Positions 21,047-31,060 of a stretch of 64,000 nucleotides of DNA are shown one piece after another. The stretch covers positions 211,236 to 275,235 of the forward strand of contig WIDE01000010.1 of the NCBI GenBank assembly GCA_015039315.1, read 5' to 3'. This DNA comes from Clavulina sp. PMI_390 (Eukaryota > Basidiomycota > Agaricomycetes > Cantharellales > Hydnaceae). Below the pieces are notes generated by a model, which had not been told where the DNA came from, made no database searches, and saw nothing but the letters and a program-made list of their open reading frames with translations. A program made the position numbers and the translations under genes. Position 1 is the first letter of the stretch. Each line of letters opens with the position of its first letter.

Positions 21047-22600
21047 TCATCCCCAGTGAATTTTCCCCATCCATGCCTCCCACTCATTTTCCTTGGGACA
21101 GTAATGTCGTGCAACCCGTATTTCAAGAGGTGACGAAGGTAAAGAGACCCGTCGGTCGACAAGAGGCTTCAAGAAATCAGCCTTTGAAATGTAAGTTGCC
21201 TCTAAGACCTGGAGATTGGGGCATGGGAAATATATGGTCCCGGGTTTTGAGCCGAGATCGAAGCTGCTGAGCGTCTTGAGAATGCTGGATGTCCCGTCGG
21301 TAAATGGCATGCTGAGGTATGTGACTGAAGTGATGTTGGCCAAAAAAAAAAAGCGTGCGGGATTGTACATAGCCTCGACTCGAGTGATAATGAGCTTAGT
21401 GAGATTTTTGAAGCTGGATAGGCATGAGAGGTGCCGGTAGTCCGGACCAAGAGTGCGGAGGTGGAGTGTGCCAAGTTTGGGAAGCTCGAGGTATTGAAGT
21501 GATCCACAAGTATAAACCCCAAGGCACTCCAGATTAGGAAGCAGAGTCGAAGGCCCAACAAAATCCTCGAAGATGTCCCATTTAAAGAGCTTGAGTGAGT
21601 TACAACTCACCAGCGTCTGCTGTAGGTGAGACAGCATGACATCTACTAGACAAAGCTCCTCAAGAAGGGTGAGGTCCTGGTTTGCGGTAGAGCTGAGAGT
21701 AATTGGGAAAGGTTCGTTATCTCCTGCGATTATGCTCAGGACCCTGAGACTACGGGGAATGGTCGAAGGGAATATTGTAAAAGCAGATTCTGTATCTTGT
21801 GAAATGTGCTTGAAATAACAGTCGAGTACGAGAGTGTGTAGCTCAGCTATATTTCCCCTCAAAGGGAACATGGCACTCGCAATGAGATGTCCGTGTATAT
21901 GAACGGAGCGGATTTGACGAGCTGATACGAAATTCCAAGCTGATACGAAATTCCAAGCTGAGACAATGATCCCCAACACCTCTGCGTATTTGTTTTCGTC
22001 ATTGTCATCGATTGGGAGCTCCAACAAGACATCGATGGGACGTTTTCCTGCGCGAGCCAACCAGGTGGTGATCTCCTCCATCGTGGTTCTCCCCGATATA
22101 CGGACCAATGACCACATGGCTGGCAGAGCGAGGACGATGGCTCGCCAAAGGTGGCAAGTGCGGAGCGTTGGTAGGGTCCAGATCCAGCAACCACGATGAT
22201 GTGGAGTAAGGACAGAGCCTTCGTACGCGTTTGTTTGCATGATTTTGCTCAACACCTCGAGTGGCAGTCGGTTAATTGGCGCTCGAGTGTTTTGGATTTG
22301 GCTCAGGCCGACGTTCAGCATCTTCTTCTGGTGGGCTAGATGATCCAGCCGCTGGTTGAGCAATTCTTCTTCATGATTTACATCGGAGATTTGGCGACTA
22401 TAAAAGCCCAGAGATCGAGCAGCGCTGAAGAGGAGTATATGCATTCAGCCCACCCGCGCGTGAAGAAGCACTGAGAATAGGAAAACCGACGTTGACTCAT
22501 CCTCCCATTTGTTGCGCACGGGATTATCTCTTTCTGATTGGGGATCTTCATCCAGTCGCAGGAAATTGATTAACGTCTGGAGTGCGCGTTGAGTGGACAT
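21047..22600 (-). CDS. F-box protein, cluster family (495 aa), divergent N-terminus
   Basis: Exons 22491-22600 and 21047-22424, 66-bp intron (donor gtcggt). Exon 1 is the most diverged in the cluster (M-S-T-Q-R-A-L-Q-T-L-I-N-F-L-R-L-D-E) but keeps the 110-nt length and phase. F-box I-N-R-L-P-L-E-V-L-S-K-I-M. An 18-bp tandem duplication at 920-955 of the 21-kb block (21920-21955) repeats S-A-W-N-F-V in frame. The protein stops right after G-K-I-H-W-G, about ten residues earlier than most sisters. The start lacks the M-F-T-Q-R-S of its sisters. Confidence 0.82.
21920..21955. repeat. 18-bp in-frame tandem duplication
   Basis: Two perfect copies of agctgatacgaaattcca (plus strand) inside the F-box gene at 21047-22600, adding six residues. 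Confidence 0.95.
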
Positions 22601-23093
22601 GATGATTTTCGCCCAGTGTTGTGACTTATTTGGTCAGACGCCGAGCACGTTTTAGATTCTTCCTCTGACGTAGTCCGCGCTGAGCCGGCTTTGTCTGTGC
22701 GCTACCCAGGGAAGGTACACGACCTATGACTCAATCTAATACCGCCGAGCAGCAAGATCTCCTTCTAAAGACTATAAATATACCACGCGAATAAGCGCCT
22801 CCCTCCGAAGCTCGAAACTTCATTTCGTCTCCCAGGAGACTATCGTAATCAGGCGCCACAGCATAATGACCGATGCGCAGGACTCCGCATGTAGCGATGC
22901 GGTTCTTGAGATGTTGTGGTAGCCCAGCGATAACGAGCGCTCCACATGGATCGACACTCACTCGCATAAGACGCTTAATTCTGCGGCGGTAAAACTCGTG
23001 CTGCGTTTTTGCAGAATATAAGTATGACACCGAGCAAGATGGCACTGCTTCGAGCCATAGTCCCATTATCCCGCACCCTAGCTGTCAAGCACG
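22601..23093. other. intergenic, divergent 5' flanks
   Basis: Separates the F-box start (22600, -) from the carboxypeptidase start (23094, +). The promoter 13-mer is at 22625-22637. A minus-strand open frame (22731-23066) has no family similarity and is not called. Confidence 0.6.
22625..22637 (-). promoter_or_regulatory. shared 13-bp element CTTATTTGGTCAG
   Basis: Lies 25 bp upstream of the F-box start at 22600 and is identical to 6615-6627 in the MPP-beta/syntaxin promoter. Preceding bases gttgtga are also shared with other family members. Confidence 0.55.
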
Positions 23094-26000
23094 ATGGTGG
23101 CTGCTTGGTCATTCCTCCTCCTTTCTCTATCGTCTTTGGCGAATGTTGCAACTGCCCGCTCTCCCACGAACCCCAAGGCACTGAGAAACGAGATTCTGGA
23201 CTCGCGCGGCCCACAAAGAGCTCCTGCTGCATCCACTCCACCCCTTGAAGCCAAGCGTTCTGCTCTTGCGACCCCAAGGTCGACCATTTCATTCTCAAAT
23301 CCCGCTGCTGCAGGTAAGCGTATTGCTGCCGGTTGTTTTTTTTTTGCTCAGTATGGAATGCCTCACACTTGGCCACGCGATGTCGCGGCATGCTTCTCCC
23401 GTTTATCCCGCATCCATATGGTCACGAAATGAACAGCCTTCCATGTCAATGGGACCTCCCTTCCGGATGTGGATTTCGACGTCGGTGACTCTTGGTCTGG
23501 TATGTTGTCTTGCCGTATCGTTTATATTGCGACCCTCATGCTTCGTTTAGGCCTCATGCCAATCTCCTCGAACGCCAACGAGACCCGGAAACTGTTCTTC
23601 TGGTTTTGGCCATCCAAGGACCCCAAATACACCGACGATCTAGTGTGAGTGTTGAAATGCGGCTCGAATGATATCTGACTCGTTTTAATGCCACCAAATT
23701 ACAGGTTCTGGACGAATGGAGGTAAACTTCCTGTCAATCATCAACCTCGATTCACAGTGATAACCTGATAATCATCGCTACTCAAAGGTCCTGGCTGCTC
23801 GTCACTCGAGGGTCTCCTTCAAGAAAACGGTATGCAGTGCGAATTCACCTTCTGACGTTCGCCATCATTCTCATCCTCTCTGTTCTCCAGGTCCCTTCAA
23901 ATGGTAAGAGCCCTCATTATGACAGGTTGGGTTTTCGCTGACGATACAAAACTTTCAGGCCCCCTGGAACAGCAAAGCCTATTCAGAATCAATGGGGTTG
24001 GTCAAACTTGGTGAGTATCTGTACCGCGAGTGGCCTTTAATCACTCATCTTACCCTACTTGCTCTCCAGAGCCATGTTCTGTATGCAAAACTCGCCGATC
24101 CTTCCCATTACCATAACTGCTCACTCATATGAATCGCTAGCTATGTTGAACAGCCAGTCGGAACTGGTTTCTCCCAGGGCGTTCCTAACATCCAGTATGT
24201 TTACCTCCCCGGTCTCCGAATTCATTCGAAACCTAACAGGGTTGTCGTGGATAGTGATGATGACGAGCTTGCGGCGCAAATTGCTGGGTTTATGGTTCAG
24301 TTCCTCAATGTGTTCAGCGAACTGAAAGGCAAAAAGCTCTATGTTACGGGCGAGTCCTATGGTGAGCTATATCCTGTCACCAGTATTCGCAAGTTAATCA
24401 GTCTAACACAATGGATCGTTCACCTAGCTGGGTTCTACGTCCCTTACATCGCCAACTATCTCTACGAACATCCTGGACTCGTGCCTCTGAACATGACCGG
24501 AGTCTGGATTACTGACCCGTCAGTGTCTTGGGACATCGTCACTGAGTATATCCCCGCTGTTTCGTTCGCTCAGGTTTGATGGTCTTCTCTACCCCTGCCT
24601 TGAACTACTTCTCACCATTTGATCGGCTCCTTAGAAATGGCAAAGCGTTCTCGGCTTCACGGATTCTTTCATGGCAAAACTAGAGTCCCAAGCCCAGACC
24701 TGTGGCTTCGCAAATTACACCGAGAAATACGCAACCTACCCTCCCAAGGGAAAGCTGCCCCTCCCGTCCCAGGCCTACAGAGGAATTCCCAACTACGCCA
24801 ACATAACTTCCAAGTGCACGACTTGGGACGACATCCTAAATGAAGCACTAAATGTGAACCCTAACTTCAACATGTACCGCATTCTCGATGTTTGGCCCGT
24901 TCTGTGGGACGTGCTTGGCTTCCCTGGCTCATTTGACAACGTCCAGGTATGATCGGTACCACACTTCACATCCTGCGCGCCGATCGTCTAATCACGTTCT
25001 TGCTCTGATAGTCCCCTCTGTACTTCAATCGCACAGAAGTTCAGGACGCCATCCACGCTCCCCACATCTCCTGGTCGGAGTGCTCGAATATTGTGAGTTT
25101 CATTGGCCCCTGCATAAGCTGCCTGATCGTTCATCTGTCTCATGACGTTGGCTCCTTAGAACGTTTATGTTGATGGGGTTGATAACTCTGTCCCTTCGAT
25201 GCTAAGCGTAATGCCCAATGTTATCGAGAAGAGTGCCCGCACTGTCGTCATGCATGGACTGGTTGATTACGTTCTTATCGCTGAAGGGACCAGGTAAGGC
25301 TCAGCGTCCTAATCCCTCACGAAGCTGTTATCTGATGTTTGCATTGGGTTCTTCTACAGAATCGCTATCCAGTGCGTACATCCGTAACACTATACCAGAT
25401 ACTATTCAACTGACTTATCGAACTTTCTTAGGAATATGACCTGTGCGTCTAAAATGTGACTGCGTGTCTTAATCAATATTAATTCATATCATACAGGGGG
25501 TGGAGCGCAAGGTTTCCAGACTCCTATCGCACAAGACTCCTTTGTGATCGAGAGCTTCGGTTCACTCGGAAACATGCATCAAGAGCGAGGTGAGTCGCTG
25601 CTTTCTCCATTCCATGCCCCCACTGTCCCTAACTTCCTTTCTTGGCAGGCTGTAAGTCGTAGATTTATCTCATTATGCTGTAAACGCGTCGGTGACCAAT
25701 CGCATTTCCTGCACCAGTGACTTACGTTGAAGTCAACCTCTCCGGCCACATGATGCCTGTATGCCCCATTTTCCTGCCTTCCATATCTCACATCACTTAC
25801 TGAACTCTCTACGTGACGAATAGCAATATGCACCATGGGCTGCGTACAAGACCCTCTGGTACCTCCTTGGACGTGGTGAACTGACCTCAACTGCCATCGA
25901 CAACAGCCTCTACCCCAACGACTTCCAGCTCTACGGCACATGGGACCATAAGTCGGCCTCTTCGAAACCGGCCCGCATTGGGAAGCACGTGGATCTGTGA
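23094..26000 (+). CDS. serine carboxypeptidase, family S10 (565 aa, 20 exons)
   Basis: Exons: 23094-23313, 23437-23499, 23551-23644, 23705-23721, 23788-23829, 23891-23903, 23959-24010, 24070-24080, 24141-24194, 24240-24361, 24428-24573, 24635-24946, 25012-25092, 25160-25293, 25360-25371, 25432-25442, 25497-25589, 25649-25651, 25718-25758, 25824-26000. Every junction keeps phase. It should remove C-terminal residues in the vacuole or secretory/extracellular space: a hydrophobic signal peptide (about 1-21) is clear and Asn-glycosylation sequons are frequent. The triad is complete: Ser228 in G-E-S-Y-A-G, Asp445 in M-H-G-L-V-D-Y, His504 in L-S-G-H-M-M-P. N-G-G-P-G-C-S-S-L-E-G forms the oxyanion region. 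Six exons are 17 nt or shorter; the 3-nt exon (25649-25651) supplies the conserved G-L of E-R-G-L-T-Y. Vacuolar (CPY-like) or secreted is not decided. Confidence 0.92.
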
Positions 26001-26305
26001 CTGGAGCTCGCTCAAACTGCGGGCCATGCCCTATAACCAAGGGTGAAAGAATTACAAAGGAGTCTTATGTATAGTTGTTCGTTGATTCCTAATTGAAACG
26101 ATGGACACATTGAAATGCTATACAATACATTACTATCCAACTTCCCTTCGACGTCATAAATTTTGACGACCGGAGCCTCATGATGCGCAGACTGCCCAAG
26201 CACTACACAGGATGGGCTCAATATATATGTACATGAATGTGCAACATACCTCCAAGCAAGAATTAGGAGATCCAGAGCTCAACTCAAGATGACGTGGTTA
26301 TGGTA
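26001..26305. other. convergent intergenic region
   Basis: 3' space between the carboxypeptidase (+) and the MYND gene (-). Nothing recognised. Confidence 0.7.
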
Positions 26306-28134
26306 TCAGATTCCACCGCCGCCCATTGCTTTCATAGCATCCAACAACAAGTTGGTGGGAAAGCCCGATGGCGGGTCCCCCATCTGGTTAGGAGCTCTGC
26401 CAGGAGTTGTAGAGTACGTTTCCATCTGTTTCTGATAATCAACCACAGCTTTACACTCTGCGACAGCGAATTGTGAGGAATTATGGAGCGGATTTACAAA
26501 GTAGGATACGCACTCTTCTTGTGACCCTCATCACCAGGAAGCTTCCAGTGAGCGACCTGAAGGAAACAACGGCGGGGGGTGGGCGCTTGGGGAGAACCAA
26601 AGTGCACATTGCTACTTACCTGACAGTTTCTTGAGCAATCTGTGTCAGGCATGGCAGTGGGTTACTGGGGCAACGTGAGTCAAGAAGTAGAAGTACTCAC
26701 AGACTACCTCCTTGCATTTCGAACATGCTTGGTAACTGCATGCCGTGGCTTCCCGTTTTCCACAAGGGGGATTCGAGCACAGGAGCCGGGTGATCTTAGA
26801 GGTCACCCTGTCATTATTCATCCAATCCAGGACCTTCTCGTTTGTGTACCACGAACTAAGGACCAGATTCATCAGTGAAAATGTTCTGCACTGGTCGGTG
26901 AAAGAGAACGAACCGTTGCCCAACATAGAGGTAGTCAATAGCAGCGTCGATACCGTCCACTCTGAATGTGAGAAACGTTGCTTAGTGAAATGTCACGAGC
27001 ATCACTTGGTAGCCGCTCACGTTCGAGGATGGCGACAAAAGTCGTCTGAGAAATACAATGATATGTAGCTTGATCATCGAACAAGGTTCTGATTATTACG
27101 ATGAGGTGGCTTACCAGGGATGTCTGCCCGTCCAACAATGCGACGAAGAATGTATGGATTGATTTTTGCCGCCGTTCTCAAAAAACAACGAGACATCTCG
27201 CAGTCCCCGTACAGCTCGAAGGCAGCTCTTGCTCCATTGTATATGTTGAAGCTGTCGAACCCCCCTTCAATATTTTTCCTCAACCTGGCACCAGAAGTTC
27301 CGGAAAGTGTCGGGTCGTAGTCGCTGGCTGATTTTCCTTGGAAATCGATCCCCCCTCGTTCTGGGGACTCTTCATCATCAATCCAATTCATGATGAAGCT
27401 TAGCGCCTCCAGATAGCGCTAAAAGGTTTCAGTCAAGCTGTGCCAGGAGTGAGGATCGACATCCGATGACCTACTTTCTGATAGATCAGATACAGAGGAA
27501 GATACTCTCGTACTCCTGCGGCATATATAAGATTTTACAGCAGCTCGTGACAGACAACGTGGACGACGAACCGAGATTATCGTTGGGACAGAGGCGCAGG
27601 CATTCAACTGAGGAAGAAACGATCTACTTCAGTCAAGATGGCTGATAATAGAGAAGCTCGGAAACTTGCCTGCCCATTTAACTGCCTCGGCCCACTTGTT
27701 CTGCATGGCACACGTTTCTCTGAGGGCAGTCAAAACTCTATAAATAGGAACATTGGAATGAATTAGCTGTGGAGGGACGATTGGAGGGAATGATGTCACT
27801 TACCGTATGTACTATCAAAACCGCCCCAGTGGTCACAATCGGAGATAACTGGACAAACATCGCGGGTGCACTCACTGGGCGAGTCTCAATCAAACCCCAA
27901 TAATGGCCCACAGATTCGCCGTCATCGTCAAAAGCATCAGGGCCTAGGGTCTCGAGCAGTGCCTTCCGTCCAGCTATTTAAAGTTTTCGCGCGAGTATCA
28001 CGTGAATGAGCGAAGATCGAAGATGTCTACGGTGACATACTTTTCTCTATGGCTCTCAACGCTGGCAGTGTTGGTGCTGACGAAATGGAGGCCTGTAGCA
28101 TCAGAGCATCAAGATTCGTGGGATCTGCTTTCAT
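26306..28134 (-). CDS. MYND-type zinc finger protein (363 aa, 13 exons)
   Basis: Exons (transcript order): 28041-28134, 27876-27973, 27804-27811, 27670-27737, 27572-27607, 27475-27515, 27115-27418, 27021-27045, 26914-26961, 26701-26855, 26620-26639, 26514-26556, 26306-26457; phases all agree. The MYND finger (about 267-315) has all ligands: C267, C272, C285, C288, C294, C298, H311, C315, in the frame C-x4-C, C-x2-C, Y-C-S-R-N-C-Q-x-x-H-W, G-H-K-K-K-C. MYND fingers bind proline-rich partner peptides. Upstream G-R-K-A-L-L-E-T-L-G-P-D-A-F, W-I-D-D and D-A-A-I-D-Y-L match agaricomycete proteins with one C-terminal MYND; no SET domain is seen. The finger is assembled from four exons. An 8-nt exon (27804-27811) and a GC-AG intron (27608-27669) are needed to keep the frame. 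Function unknown. Confidence 0.88.
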
Positions 28135-28917
28135 GGCCTGTTGTACGAGAGGTTACAAAGACAGACGTTGTGATCAATGGCGAACTCCCGCATACAGCAC
28201 ATAGGTGCTCTCGGCACTGTCGTGCTAGTTTTGTGACCAGAGAGCTGCATAACCCACCTTTCGAAGGTGCTCCTGCGCCATCGATGGTTTTCCCTGTTGA
28301 AGGGCGATCTCGGCATCGCGAAGACTGACCACAACGAAATGAGACGCCCCAAGAAGTAGTGGCGCGAAGCAAATGTGCACATCTCAAGGCTTAGCCGCGC
28401 TCTCAAATCGCGTCAGGATACACAGAGGACGTACTGTTCGGTACTCTTCCCTTTCTTTCCACCGACCCCAAAGATCGACTCATTGCTGCGCCACTTGTCC
28501 ATGGTTGGTGGGCGAAGTCGAGAACAACTTCGGCGCCGGTGTAAATAGTGCAGGCGACGTCCAAACACTGCGTAACCGTTGCGCTGTGTTGAGAGCGGTT
28601 CGTTTTGTTACTAGGATGTTATGTGGTTATAAATGGCCCATGGAATGTGTCGGCGCGAATATATGTGATGCCTTGTGCACAGAAGACGTCTTTTGATCCG
28701 ACTATCAGCATGGTGATTCCCTCAAGATTGCTCAATACAAGAAGCTGTCAAATTTATTACAGCGAAAGTGCCGTCTCGGCAATATTGTACAAGTCTCTAG
28801 CATTGGCATATTGAGTAAAGCACATAAAGCACATCTGTCTGATGGTTTGGTGATTAGGGGCGAATCAATCTGAAATCATTGTTGGGGTCTTGGGTGCCTG
28901 TGGGTTTCGCATCCATA
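28135..28917. other. intergenic
   Basis: 5' flank of the MYND gene and 3' flank of the next F-box gene. Several short frames are open on both strands, none with family similarity. Confidence 0.6.
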
Positions 28918-30533
28918 TTAGAAGCATAAAAGATATGGTTTTTGGGAGGAAGAGAACTTACATTGTTTGCATATTACACCCTCACAATCCTGGATCTGCG
29001 GCCGAAAAGGGTACGATCCCCAATGAACTTTCTCCATCCATTCCTCCCAATGATCCCCTTGAGGACGGAAGGACGATGGGACCCATATCTCGAGAGGCAA
29101 TAAAGGCGGCGATACCCGACGATCCACAAGAGGCTTCAAGAGAGTAACGTCCGAAATGGACGAACACTCTAATACTCGAAGGTTAGGACAAGGGAAGGAA
29201 AGACTCCCCGCGGAAGATCCAGGGAAAAAGCGATGAAGTGCCTTCACGATATCGAGTGAGTGTTCGTTCACATAGAGCATGAAGTATTCAACACCTCCGA
29301 TGCTTGCCAAAAAATTTGCTGTGTCAAGACCTGTTATGACACTTTCCACAATGAGGCTTTTCAGGCCATTGAAACGTGATATATGGGCAAAGGTGTGGGG
29401 CTTGAGGAATTTCAGTTTGAGTGTGTGGAGTTTGGGTAACTCGAGGGATTCGAGCAGTTCGTGATCATCGAGGATAAGATACTCCAAGTTAGGCAGTACG
29501 ATTGGAGGTCCGTCAAGGAGTACTTCGCCGCACCAACAGAGGACCCTAAGTGAGTCGCAAGTTCCCAGCGCTTGGGTAAAGTCGAGCGGCACGGCGTCGT
29601 AGAGTTGGAGTTTCTCGAGGTGAGACAGGTCCAGGGGTGCTGGAGGAGTGACAGAGAAAGAGGCCGGTTCATCCTCTGAGCCCACGATCAAGGTCCGTAG
29701 GCTGTGAGGCATGTGCGAAGGAAAGAGAGTGAAGGTGACTGCCTCGTCGGAGTTGAATTGGCAATACACATCGAGGGTATGTAGCTGGGAGATGTTCCCT
29801 TTCAAAGGGAACATTGAGCCGAAATCAATGCTTCCTTTCATTCGGATGGAGTGAATATGACGTGATGATAGAAACGTCCATGCTGAGACAACATTTTCTA
29901 TCGTTTCTTGCAAGCGCTCGTCCTCGAAATAATTGGTGAAATCCAAGTAAACGTCCAGAGGACGATTCGCCGCACGGAAGACCCATGTTGTAATCTCTTC
30001 CAAAGATGTGCCCCCCGCCACGTACACTTGTGACCATATTGCCGGCAGCCCAACGATGATGGTCCGCCAGAGGTGACATGTGCGAATCGCGGGGCGGTCC
30101 CAGACCGTACTTGACCAGATATTGAAAGCAGACTTGCGTTCTAGGTCCATGTAGATCTCAAGTATCCGTCCTAGCACCTCGCGTGGTAGTTGATTGATTG
30201 GTGCTTGGCTGTTCTGGGCTCGGTGAAGACCTGCCCTTACCATCGTCTCCTGACGTGCCAGATGCTTGATCCTTTCGGTGAATAGCTCTCTTTCCTGAGA
30301 TATCTCGGATAGCCTGTGATTATAAAAGCCTATTGGCTGAGTAGCACTAGAAGAAGGTCATGCCGCAAATATTGGTTTGTGTATGAGCTGAGGATCCGAG
30401 CGAAACAATATAGTAACACCGACTTCGTAGAATTTTCCCATTTACTTCGCACGGGATCGTTCTCGTTTGATTGAGGATCTTCATCCCGCCGTAGCAATCC
30501 GATCAGTGTCCGAAGGGAGCGCTGAGTGAACAT
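28918..30533 (-). CDS. F-box protein, cluster family (512 aa)
   Basis: Exons 30424-30533 and 28918-30346, 77-bp intron (donor gtcggt). F-box I-N-Q-L-P-R-E-V-L-G-R-I-L after the heptad region Q-E-R-E-L-F-T-E-R-I-K-H-L. The end signature W-E-E-W-M-E-K-V-H-W is followed by a longer tail than in sisters (about 30 residues with a C-K-Q-C). This is the right-most member, separated from the others by the carboxypeptidase and MYND genes. Confidence 0.85.
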
Positions 30534-31060
30534 GAAACCGTTTCAGGTTTGGGTTGTTGGTTGTTTAGGTCGAGCGCGTGGCCGCCAGCGTCACCAAACT
30601 TTGGCTTCCTTTGAGCTGGTGTGTATTCTATTCTCTGCCCACCCAGCTTCACTCCTCGACCAACCAAAGCCGGCGGCATCTCGGAACGGCGAGGCTCTGG
30701 CGCAACTAGACCGGCTTTTTCCAGTTACTATTTCGACGTTCCGTACGGATCAGGTTAACAGGACCTGAGTGCCCGATGTACGGAGGAGACACTAAGCCTG
30801 ATTTCACTATTCAAGTAAAGATCTCACGGAATTCAAGTTTGAATTTGGCGACTTATGGTCTGATACATGGTGCTAGCGCTCCGTAGTTGGGTCACTTGAA
30901 AACAACCAATGATGCCTCTCCTGCAACTGGGAGAATAAGAACCTCGTCATTAAATGATATTCACAAGCATCACAAACCATTCCTTTTCCTTTCGCTAAAC
31001 TGTCCAGACAACTTTTGCCTCATTGTTTTGGTCCTTTCCTGAAGGCGGCCCCTCCACTTG
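30534..31060. other. intergenic
   Basis: 5' flank of the F-box gene (ggttgttggttgtttagg near 30551-30568, a loose form of the family element) and 3' flank of the next gene. No gene seen. Confidence 0.6.

Noticed and set aside
22731..23066. 111-codon minus-strand frame between the F-box gene and the carboxypeptidase
   Set aside because: Considered as another F-box relic, but no segment aligns convincingly with the family.
26645..26938. Reading the MYND region as a single 97-codon exon with a frameshift upstream
   Set aside because: An intron at 26856-26913 (donor gttcgt) restores the frame exactly, so no frameshift is needed.
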